From contig NZ_VWSF01000009.1 of assembly GCF_008629685.1 (NCBI RefSeq), forward strand, positions 62,001-126,000: DNA of 64,000 nt, in the 5' to 3' direction. Positions 44,401 through 53,300 of the stretch are shown here, piece after piece. The notes beneath the pieces are model-generated. The model had not been told where the DNA came from and made no database searches. It saw only the letters and a program-made list of their open reading frames with translations. Made by a program: the position numbers and the translations under genes. Source of the stretch: Adhaeribacter rhizoryzae (GTDB lineage Bacteria; Bacteroidota; Bacteroidia; Cytophagales; Hymenobacteraceae). The first letter of the stretch is position 1, and each line of letters begins with the position of its first letter.

Positions 44401-46892
44401 CTATCCAGAATTTTAGTAATCCTAACGCGATTTACACCGTTTATACTGGCGATTTAAATATCCCGCTTCAAGGGTTAGCTGACGGGCTTCCTGTAATAGG
44501 CACTTTTGCCGTAAACGGAACCCCAATTTCCGGTAATACCTTAACTACTTGCAATGGTGGCAACTTAGGTCCCGTAAATGGGATAGTTGATAATGTTACT
44601 TTTACTTATGAAATTAATGGATGTCCGGTAACTGCTACGGCTAAGTTTCTTTTAAAACAATCTACTTTCGCTGTTATTATCACTGCCAATCCTTTTCCGG
44701 TATGTTCCGGTACCAATACAACATATACCGCAACCATATACCGGGATGCAGTTGTAACTTTGCCATATTTAACAAACGCTGCAGGTGAGCCAATAAATGA
44801 TGCCGGTCAACCGGTAACAGGGCCAAACGCAGTTCCAGCAAAGAATCCCCTATATCCATTTCCACCAACAGATCCCCCATATAAATTAGCTAATTATCAG
44901 CGTTATTATAAGCCAATTGTTACCGGGGGAGCAATTGTTGATGCCAATCTGTTTGATTATCAGTGGAAGAAAAATAATGTTAATGATATTGGAAATAATA
45001 CCCCGTCTCGTAGTTTAGCCGGCTTATCATCCACAGACTATTATACGGTTGAAGCAACGCTGAAAAACAATCAAACCATTGGCTGTAATGTATCTACCTA
45101 TTCTTCCGAATCAAACCGCATATATTTAGGTACACCAGATGCATATTCAATAGATATTTCGGCTAGCCCTAACATAATTTGCAGCAACAGTACAACCCCG
45201 GTAGTATTTACCGCTCTTCCAAATCAAAACTCACCTTACGATTGGAGTACAATTGGGCTTGTTGTAAACTGGTTCCGCAACAATGAAACACAGCCGTTTA
45301 GAACAGGTTTAACATTCTCTTTATTACCTAGCGAGATAAACAACGGCGATAGATTCAGAATAGAATTTACCACTACGTTAGGCGGGTGCAAAACAGGAGC
45401 TAATAACGGTGAAATTACCATAACAGTAAACCAGCCACCCGCTATTACCGCAACCGGTCAGCCACAAGTTACTGTTGCTGCTTGCGTTGGGCAATCTGCT
45501 AATTTCTCAGTTCAGGCAACCGGCACCAACTTAGGTTTTGCCTGGTTTAAAGTAGGCGACCCAAATTCCATATCTGCCGGTACTAGCACTAACAATAATG
45601 GTGTAATTACCAATACACTTACCCTTAGCAATGTGCAGCTAGCGGATAATAACTCACAATATTATGTTATTATTTCCGGTACTTGTAGCCCCACAGTTCA
45701 ATCAAATAATGCTACCTTAACCGTAAATCCGTTGCCGGTAACACAACCTATAACCGCTCCTAATTATTGTGCTTTAACCAGTACCGGTAGTACCATAAGT
45801 TTAACCAGCACTCAGGCTGGCGTAACTTATCGCCTCAAACAAGGCAACACCGTATTGGCAACATTAACCGGGAATGGCACCGGCCCGCTTGCTTTTACCG
45901 GAACTTATGTTGCAGGCAATTATACTATTGAAGGCACCTCAGCTACCACCCCTAGCTGTACAGCCACGGTTGGCTCGGTTACGGTTATCGAAACCACGCC
46001 TATTCAGAATGTGATTGAAGAGTTAATACAAAACCCTAACCCATTGGTTTATTTTCAACCCGCAACCTTTACTGCCACGCCACAAACTACAACCAGACCT
46101 GACGGCACTTCTATTGCATGGCTATACAAATGGACCATTGATTATGGTGCAGCAGGTAAAGTTCAGAAGCCTATTAGCAATAGTAATGTTTTACAATTAA
46201 CCGGCGAAGAAATGAACATGAACTTTGTAGGCGTAATAGTAGAACAACTAATTCCTACGAATGATAATTCTACCTGCTATAATGCGGTAACTTCGGGCGA
46301 AACCCCTTCTAACAGTGGCAATGTTTTACCGGTAGAGTTGCTGTACCTGAAAGCCACCAAACAAAATAACGATGTAGTGGAAGTAGAATGGGCTACGGCT
46401 ATGGAAAAGAACAGCGAAGGTTTTGAAGTACAGGTATCACAAGATGCTAAAAACTACCGTACCCTGGCCTTTGTAGCTTCTAAAGCCGGTGGCAACACCA
46501 ACCAAAAGCAGGTATACACCTTCCACGACAAAGAAAACGGCAAGTACGGCACCCGCTACTACCGCTTAATGCAGCGCGACATGAACGGCGACTCCGAATA
46601 TTTTGGTCCTAAAGCTGTAAAAATTGGCGAAGCCGCTGAAAGCATGAGTGTTTACCCGAATCCGTTTAGCCAGGAAGTTACCTTATCTGTAAACGCCGAA
46701 GCGGGTGGTAGTATGCACGTGCTGGTAACCAATGCCATTGGCGCCAAAGTACTGGAACGCACCTTAACCATTCAGAAGGGTAGCAACAAACAAAGCTTGC
46801 AGTTTAATGGCAATCTGCCGCAGGGTATGTACCACATTACTACCCACCTTAACGGCAAAGTGCAGCACTTTAAACTCCTGAAACAACAGTAA
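41427..46892 (+). CDS. T9SS-targeted giant adhesin-like protein 3 (1821 aa)
   Basis: Signal peptide (LLFMLLLLAKSASAQ), then an IPT/TIG-like module (VNSIDPICT...INGSGFTTG, about 40-130), two CHU_C-type Ig modules (SYRWYTTSTGGS, SYRWYTTATGGT) and at least three tandem PKD-like modules starting PTVTLNYTPTC or similar (about 325-570). More Ig-like modules, the YRDAVVTLPY...NRIYLGTP linker, a two-Cys Ig module (about 1350-1430) and the pre-terminal module follow. The shared C-terminal unit starts near 1634 and ends HFKLLKQQ. The largest member of the set. Probably a stalk-like surface protein; no enzyme motif is seen. Confidence 0.9.
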   Translation: MQNNFTKLIAPIRQARNYLLIAAALLFMLLLLAKSASAQTVNSIDPICTNTRSSPLNLTINGSGFTTGSSNNIALVRINGDDVNLLTPNQNTSTATQLFVSIPSSYFTTARTLTIQAANRSGGVRNWQTATTYTLTVLAAPTTTGGSRCGSGTVQLSASGAPTGASYRWYTTSTGGSPDASQTGATFTTPNISSTTTYYVSMATSSCESPRTAVTATINEIPNAVIVGTTTICSGSIATLNASGAPTGGSYRWYTTATGGTAISTNLSGTGNSTYSPTLTNLTNTPAITSYYVEAINPGNLGSCVSTTRTRVDVTVNPLPTVTLNYTPTCEDAETTLTVNASGGTGPGTYTYEWIVPNTVTNPGNVASFKTTTAGYYSVRVIDQNSCQNSVTAEQQVTFIPRPTATLNYTPTCVGTATTIVANPSGGTGPYTYNWTVLPAGVNNPGNVASFPTEIPGTYSVVVTDKNGTGCTSTTISANVIFNPLPTVTLTSPPACIGTDAIVTANVTNGTGPFIYNWVVPTGATAPGNTIGSFTTSVPGEYRVSVTDNNGCTSSAVATITIAFNPLPATPTIAADGSTTFCLGGSVNLTADGSPTATTFTWYKGNTVVQTGPNPSYSANETGNYTVIATDSNTCSSLASNIIEVFVLTPQNIITGGPGNQRSFCEGNTATLTALTGGTYTYQWFFSTDATINNGNETPAGQTSSITVNTPGFYYLVLTGANNCEVISEVITLERTPAIDTNELDPKTPICEGTAPGLITGNVTGGNGSYVYKWEMSTTSATTGFSEIAGAISQTLNYTQTLTQTTWFRRTVTSVNCFDVSEALEVTVIPLPTAAVNADGPLSFCFGGNVTLTASAGDSWAWYKAGNSQPVATSQSYIVAENGNYTVVVTTNNCSATSNAVTVTVNPLPVVSITSSVAPVNGSIAICDGTTVTLTANPGPPTGTSYAWSNGETSRSITVDAGGNYTVTVTNANSCFAPATASVTVKSVPTVSIQNFSNPNAIYTVYTGDLNIPLQGLADGLPVIGTFAVNGTPISGNTLTTCNGGNLGPVNGIVDNVTFTYEINGCPVTATAKFLLKQSTFAVIITANPFPVCSGTNTTYTATIYRDAVVTLPYLTNAAGEPINDAGQPVTGPNAVPAKNPLYPFPPTDPPYKLANYQRYYKPIVTGGAIVDANLFDYQWKKNNVNDIGNNTPSRSLAGLSSTDYYTVEATLKNNQTIGCNVSTYSSESNRIYLGTPDAYSIDISASPNIICSNSTTPVVFTALPNQNSPYDWSTIGLVVNWFRNNETQPFRTGLTFSLLPSEINNGDRFRIEFTTTLGGCKTGANNGEITITVNQPPAITATGQPQVTVAACVGQSANFSVQATGTNLGFAWFKVGDPNSISAGTSTNNNGVITNTLTLSNVQLADNNSQYYVIISGTCSPTVQSNNATLTVNPLPVTQPITAPNYCALTSTGSTISLTSTQAGVTYRLKQGNTVLATLTGNGTGPLAFTGTYVAGNYTIEGTSATTPSCTATVGSVTVIETTPIQNVIEELIQNPNPLVYFQPATFTATPQTTTRPDGTSIAWLYKWTIDYGAAGKVQKPISNSNVLQLTGEEMNMNFVGVIVEQLIPTNDNSTCYNAVTSGETPSNSGNVLPVELLYLKATKQNNDVVEVEWATAMEKNSEGFEVQVSQDAKNYRTLAFVASKAGGNTNQKQVYTFHDKENGKYGTRYYRLMQRDMNGDSEYFGPKAVKIGEAAESMSVYPNPFSQEVTLSVNAEAGGSMHVLVTNAIGAKVLERTLTIQKGSNKQSLQFNGNLPQGMYHITTHLNGKVQHFKLLKQQ
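46330..46892 (+). repeat. Shared 3' module, adhesin 3
   Basis: Same module, ending in a slightly different tail (VQHFKLLKQQ). Confidence 0.85.
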
Positions 46893-46948
46893 GCTTTATT
46901 AGGGTTAAAGCTGAAAGGGGTGGGTATTTTACCTGCCCCTTTTTTTTG
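46892..46948 (+). terminator. Double-hairpin terminator of adhesin 3
   Basis: AGCTTTA/TAAAGCT, loop TTAGGGT (46892-46912), then AGGGGTGGGTA / TACCTGCCCCT and a run of eight Ts. Confidence 0.8.
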
Positions 46949-47529
46949 TACCTGGTCTGGGTGCCATAGCCTTCAGGTTAAGACGTCCATAATCTGTACA
47001 CCTGATTTTAATTGATAAAGATTGTACTGGATTCTATTCAAATATTTATTAAGACAGCCAAAGTAGCATTCTCCATACAAAACAGCTATAACTAAAGCAG
47101 CAGGAATGCGGGGCAAATTAATGCTAAGTAATGGCTGCTTCGGCATAAACACCTTAAAACCAGCAACAGAACTGAGGCAAGCGCGTAAATTATATGTAAA
47201 GTCTAAAAGCGTTAGGACTTTCGCAAAACTATTAAAAGTCTCTTCGGAGAGGCAGGGGGAGGATTTACAATGAAGCTGTTTCGAATTTCTATTTCAAACC
47301 GAATCTGGTGCTTTTGGTGGTGTTATTACCGCCAATTCTAAAGCTCCTGTTAAACCACTTGCTGGTGCCTCCACAGCCAAGGTAGCGGCATATACCAATT
47401 TAGTAAATGCTAAACAACTTCGATGTTTAAAAACCAATAGACGAAAACCCTGGCAGTAATATTTTATATACTCCTCTCTAATAATTTACTAAGCCGCCAA
47501 CACATGTACAGTTCTTTAGCCCTGATATT
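46893..47529. other. 637-bp spacer before adhesin 4
   Basis: Contains the terminator, the lone GTTAGGACTTTCGCAAAA end at 47211 and a GC-rich palindrome fragment near 47240. No good gene. Confidence 0.5.
47211..47236 (+). repeat. Single end of the GGACTTTCGCAAA element family
   Basis: GTTAGGACTTTCGCAAAA followed by CTATTAAAA, matching 7751-7776 at nearly all positions; no inverted partner found nearby. Confidence 0.4.
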
Positions 47530-49491
47530 ATGCAAAAAATATTTACACAGCGTTTTAGGCTACTATGGGGGTATATCCTAAAACCATATAGTTTCGGGTT
47601 AACTTTTTTACTATTTTTTATTTTAGCTAATACAGCAAATACTACTGTTGTTAAAGGCAAATCCATAATTAACAACAAAATTATTAATACAACCGCGAAG
47701 AAAACTTCCGAAACCCTCACCAGCCTCCGGCCAGCAATTACCCGTAATTCCTTCGTTGCCGATAATCCACTACCCCAATTAGATTCCTTATCAAAATATT
47801 GTATTACGCAAGGTTTTCAGGGCGATCTGCACGTTACTTTATATGGTAAGAACTTTGTGCAAGGAGCTAAAGTACGTATTTCCTATTCAGTGTTTCAAGT
47901 AAGCGACTTTACACCTACTTCTGTTAGTGCCGATGGCAAACAGATAGCGTCTGAAGTGCCAGCCAATTGGCTTTTTTTCTTCCAACTTGTGCCTGGTCCG
48001 TATAGAATACAAGTTGTTAATCCGGCACCAGCCGTTCAAGGCGGCGTATCCAAAGAAAAAATATTTACGGTTTATGCATTTGCTAATACAAGCAATATTT
48101 CGGGTAAAACCGCTGTTTGTGCCGATGAAACAGATGTAGTGTATTCGGTACCGCCAGTAGCAGGCGCTTCCTATATTTGGGGGCTGCCGCCCGGCGCAAC
48201 AATTGTTGGCAGCTCGGGTGGTAACCAGATTACCGTGAATTTTACCAATGCGGCTTCCGGTGATGTATCGGTAACGGGCATTAGTGGCTGCGGCGATGTA
48301 GGTGCTACCTCTACTTTAGCAGTAACGGTAAACAGCCCGCCTGTTATTGATAAAATTTCTAGTAGCGTACCGGTATGTTTTAACGGTGCCATTACCTTAA
48401 CGGTAAATGCATTAGGCTCTAATTTAAACTATAAATGGTATAAACGGGCGGGAAGTACCTCCAGCAATGGTTTTCCTTTAACCGATGAGGGTACCATATC
48501 GGGTTCTGGTAGCGCTACCTTAAAAATAAGTAAAGCCGCCGCTGCCGATGCCGGCTATTATTATGTAGTAGTAAGTAATACTTGTAATCCGCATGGCACT
48601 GAGTCTACTAACGTGCAAATAATAGTAAACCCTGGTTATACCAACACCATCCAGAGTGTACAAGAACCCATAGAACTTCTGGTTGATAGTTCCGCAACCT
48701 ATTCTGTAACACCGGATAATAATAGTCTTGCCTGGCGGTACACCTGGACTATTTTTTACAACACCAGCCCCGCTAGTTCAGAAACTCACTATACCCTTAC
48801 AACTCCTACCTTTACCATACCTCGTGTGCGCCCCGATATGTCAGGAATAAGAATAACGCAATCGCCACCTCCTGGTACGCTCTGTGTTGAAGCATTTAAC
48901 AATGTGGTTGATATATTAAGAGCCCCTTTACCAGTAGAGTTGCTGTACCTGAAAGCGACTAAACTAGCAAACGATGTAGTGGCAGTAGAATGGGCTACCG
49001 CGATGGAACAAAACAGCGAAGGCTTTGAAGTACAAGTATCACAGGATGCCCAAAACTACCGTACCCTGGCCTTTGTGGCTTCTAAAGCCGGTGGCAACAC
49101 CAACCAAAAGCAGGTATACACTTTCCACGACAAAGAAAACGGCAAATACGGCACCCGCTACTACCGCTTAATGCAGCGCGACATAAACGGTGATGCGGAA
49201 TATTTTGGCCCGAAAGCTGTACAGATTGGCGAAGCCACTGAAAGCTTAAGTGTTTACCCGAATCCGTTCAGCAGCGAAGTAAGTTTGGAACTGAACGCCG
49301 AAGAAGCCGGTATCATGCACGTAGTAGTAACCAACGCTATTGGGGCCAAAGTGCTGGAGCGTACCTTAACCATTCAGAAAGGCAATAACAAACAAAGCTT
49401 GCTGTTTAAGGCTGATTTACCACTGGGCATGTACCACATTACTACCCGCCTGAACGGTAAAACCAAACACATTAAACTCATGAAACAATAA
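47530..49491 (+). CDS. T9SS-targeted adhesin-like protein 4 (653 aa)
   Basis: The smallest of the set. Its N-terminal signal (FGLTFLLFFILANTANT) lacks the SASAQ end of the others, so the cleavage site is less clear. Residues about 75-190 form an IPT-like unit (ITQGFQGDLHVTLYGKNFVQGAKV), followed by a PKD-like unit (VYSVPPVAGASYIWGLPPGATI), an Ig-like module with the DAGYYYVVVSNTC signature (about 270-365) and the VQEPIELLV pre-terminal module. The shared C-terminal unit starts near 467 and closely matches adhesin 5 (both end HIKLMKQ). Likely the same surface function with fewer modules. Confidence 0.88.
   Translation: MQKIFTQRFRLLWGYILKPYSFGLTFLLFFILANTANTTVVKGKSIINNKIINTTAKKTSETLTSLRPAITRNSFVADNPLPQLDSLSKYCITQGFQGDLHVTLYGKNFVQGAKVRISYSVFQVSDFTPTSVSADGKQIASEVPANWLFFFQLVPGPYRIQVVNPAPAVQGGVSKEKIFTVYAFANTSNISGKTAVCADETDVVYSVPPVAGASYIWGLPPGATIVGSSGGNQITVNFTNAASGDVSVTGISGCGDVGATSTLAVTVNSPPVIDKISSSVPVCFNGAITLTVNALGSNLNYKWYKRAGSTSSNGFPLTDEGTISGSGSATLKISKAAAADAGYYYVVVSNTCNPHGTESTNVQIIVNPGYTNTIQSVQEPIELLVDSSATYSVTPDNNSLAWRYTWTIFYNTSPASSETHYTLTTPTFTIPRVRPDMSGIRITQSPPPGTLCVEAFNNVVDILRAPLPVELLYLKATKLANDVVAVEWATAMEQNSEGFEVQVSQDAQNYRTLAFVASKAGGNTNQKQVYTFHDKENGKYGTRYYRLMQRDINGDAEYFGPKAVQIGEATESLSVYPNPFSSEVSLELNAEEAGIMHVVVTNAIGAKVLERTLTIQKGNNKQSLLFKADLPLGMYHITTRLNGKTKHIKLMKQ
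48930..49491 (+). repeat. Shared 3' module, adhesin 4
   Basis: Almost base-identical to the adhesin 5 copy, including the first bases after the stop (AACCTTA-TTAAG). Confidence 0.85.
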
Positions 49492-50370
49492 CCTTAGTTA
49501 AGATTAAAGCGAAAAACCCACCTATGTTATTCTCTTAAACCCAACAGCACTAAATAATAATTTCCGAAATAATCAGCAAGATTTATCATACGCCGGCTCG
49601 AACAATATTCCCCGAGGTACTGGTAAATTATTATTGCTTCACATAACTAAACGAGTACCTGCGCGCTTCAGCAGAACGCCAAAACCTGTAAGCGTTCTAC
49701 TTGGTTTAGCCTCTTTCTATCGGCAAAAAAACACCTAAAAGAAAGCATAACTTAACCCGTATAATCTGCGTACAAGATGCTATTCTAATCCGGCATAATT
49801 TATTACACGTTTTATATATATAAAATTTGCATTTGTTTAATCAATGTGCAAATTTAACTATTTACCCTGTTTTAGAAATATTACTCAAAAATCCTTTTCG
49901 ATACCATTTAAACCCGATAACTAAGTAAAAATACTTATAAATATAGATTTTTACATATAAATATATTTAAATATAAAGTATTGCTTAAGTTAGTTCCAAC
50001 TAAAAATTTAAGACAAATTTTAACTTTTTAGTTTCTTTTTTTCTTTAACCAAACCTGCAAAATGTTTAATTATTTACCAGCTAGCTGCTATTTTAATTAT
50101 TGCTCAAGCACTTGAATTCCTTTACCTTAAGCAACCCAACAAATAACATAAAATATTAATAAAGTATAATTTATTAGTTTATACAGGCATTTATAGCGGT
50201 TTTTTTCAAGTAATAATACTTTAAATTAAATTTCTATTTTTACAACCTTCGTAGAACAAGTTCGTTACCCGCTAAGGCATTAATAAAATGCAGCATTAAC
50301 CCATTAACTACAATTCTCAGCAAAACCAGCAAAATATTAACCCTAATTAGTTCTGTTTAAGCTTACGTTT
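49492..50370. other. 879-bp AT-rich spacer before adhesin 5
   Basis: No gene and no clear terminator hairpin after adhesin 4, unlike its four relatives. Long runs of A/T (49900-50220); the leader contains ACCCTAATTAG near 50341. Confidence 0.5.
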
Positions 50371-53300
50371 ATGAAAAAAAACTTTACCCAACTCATTCCC
50401 GCTTCTACTTGGCTCCAACCGCAGCTCGCCGTAAAAGCAACTTTATTGTTTCTCCTAATGCTGGTATTTCATGCAGCTTCGGCTCAAGCACCAAGTATTA
50501 ACACCACCAATCCTAGCTGTGTTGCTGTACAACAAGGTTTTGAACTAACCATAAATGGTTCTGATTTTGATGACAATGGTGCTACAGTAGTAATTACCGG
50601 AAACGCCTTTTCAGGTGAGTTTGCATTTACGCCCAAATCGAGAACTAGCAGTCAACTAAAAGTTGATATTCCGGCGGGTGATACGGTTTTGGCTGCTCCC
50701 GGCGCTTTAACAATAACTGTAAGACAAAATGGTACGGATGTTTCTAATCCGGTGCAGATATCGGTAAATCCTACCACTACAACCATAACTGGCCCAGCGA
50801 GTGTTTGTGTTAGCACCACTGCTAATACTGCTAATTTCAGAGTACCAGCCTTGGCTGGTTCAACCACTTACGCCTGGCGTATAATATCTGGTCCTGCCAC
50901 CATAACATCTGGTGGTACTACTCCCGAAGCAATAGTTAGGTTTAATAATACCTCCGGTACAGTTAAAATTGGGGTTACTATTGACCCTGATTGCAATGGC
51001 ACTCCTAACATAACCTCTACCCATGATATAATTCTAAATGCTGCCCCCGACGTTACCCTGTCCACATTCGGAGATAACGGTAATATTTGTACCAATGCGG
51101 GCGTTCTTACCTTAACTGGGGGGCAACCACTTGGAGGGGAGTATACTGTTGACGGCATAGTAGCTACTACCTTCGACCCAACTAACGCATTAGGTGAACA
51201 CACAATTGTTTACTACTATACAACCCTGGAGGGTTGTCAGGGCAGCGCAACCCAAAAAATAAATGTAGTAAAACCTCCTGTAGTAAGCCTGGGACAATTT
51301 GCTGATGTATGTGTAAATGCAGCAGCTTTCCCACTCATTGGGGGAACACCTGGCAATGGCACCTATTTGGTTAATGACGAACCAGCTACCGAATTTAACC
51401 CTGCTTTAGTAGGTGTTGGCACCCATACCATTACTTATGTCGTTGTACAAGGCGGCTGCAGGAGCATTGCTACCCAATCTATTACGGTTTTAGAAGCCCC
51501 TGATGTTAGTTTGACTGAATTTGCCGATGTTTGTTCTGATGCAGGTCTGATTACCCTAACTGGTGGGTTCCCGTTAGGTGGGACTTATTCTGGCCCTGGT
51601 GTTACTAACGGACAGTTTAACCCTGCTGTTGCCGGAGTAGGCACCCACAATATTAGTTACACCTTTAAACAAGGTGACTGTATCATCATAGAGTCACAAA
51701 CTATTACGGTTCTGCAAGCGCATACCGCCAATCTGGCACCATTTACTAATGTATGTGTAAATGCAGCAGCTTTCCCACTTAGCGGGGGAACACCTGATAA
51801 TGGCATCTATTCCGGGCCTGGGGTAAGCGATGGGCAATTTAATCCGGCGGTTGCTGGGGTGGGCACTCACACCATTACTTATACTTTTGACCAGAATGGT
51901 TGTAAGAGTTCTGCGACTAGAACTATTACTGTTGTTCAGCCGGTTTCGGTTACCATAACTACTCCCATCGGCACTCAGGGCTGTCCGGAACAGGGAGGCA
52001 TTAAACCTGCTGTACCTTTAACCGTTGCTAACATAGCAGGTGCCGCCTACCAATGGCTCCTGAATGGTAATGAAATCCCGGGCGCTACAACTATTAATTT
52101 AAATGCAACCCAGTCTGGCAATTATAGTGTAAGGGTAACTAATAATGGTTGTAGTATAATATCGGCAGCCGTAGCAGTAACCATTTTAGATCCTGCTACC
52201 TTTATAAGTGAGGGGGCACTTGTTAGGAAGTGTCTTAACCAAACTATAGTTTTACACGCCATAGCCGGAAATTATACTTATCAATGGTATAAAGATGGCC
52301 AACCGCTTACTGGACAAACTACTGCCGAACTTTCAGTTAATCAACCCGGCGAATACACCGTTGTGCTAACTACACAAATTGGCAGTTGCCGGACTATAAC
52401 TTCTACTCCTACAACCGTGCTGGAAGAGCCTGCAATTACGAACAATAATATTAATGCCCCTACGGACCCTGTCTGTTCGGGTGGTACTATTACTATTGTC
52501 GGCGTTCCGGCAACTGGCGGCACAGGTGGCCCCTATATTTATCAGTGGCAGATTAGCTCTGCTATTGGAGGTCCTTATAGCAATGTTCCTGCTAATGGCA
52601 ACGGACAGAACTATCTTTATGAGCCAGGAGCCTTTTCCGGAACCCAATATTTCCGTCGGATAGTTATTTCTGGAGGTTGTAACAATATTAGTGACCCAGT
52701 GCCTGTAATCGTAGTTCCGGCAATTGCAGGTAATACCATTAATAATACCAACACCAAGAATATTTGTGAAGGTGGCTCAATAACAATTGGAGCTTCCCCA
52801 CAAACCGGACTAACCGGAGGCGGAGGCCCCAGGACTTATGCTTACCAATGGCAGGAAAGCACCGATAACGCAACCTTCACAAATATTCAGGGAGCTACTA
52901 CTCAGAATTATACTTATAATTCTGGCAGCTTTGTGGGCACTAAATATCTTCGGCGGGTAGTTTCTTCCGGCAGTTGCACCAGCACCACCGTAGCCGTAGC
53001 TGTAAACGTTAATCCGGCAATTGTTGGAAATACCATTTCACCAAATAGAAACCCTATTTGTGCAACTACTTCTGTTGTTATTACAGGGTCGTCGCCAGAA
53101 GGCGGTACCGGAAGTTATAGTTACCAGTGGCAAAGCAGTACTGATAGTGTGAACTTTTCCGATATCCCAGGTGCTACCGCTAAGAATTACAGCTTCACTT
53201 CAAACAACTTTGTTGGTACTCAATATTTCCGGCGGATAGTTACTTCTCGTCCTGTTAATACTAACTCCTGCTCCAGCACAAGTGATGCAGTATCTGTTAC

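Noticed and set aside
47118-47272. 50-codon frame before adhesin 4
   Set aside because: Starts and ends by chance over the GTTAGGACTTTCGCAAAA repeat; no similarity to the other leader ORFs.
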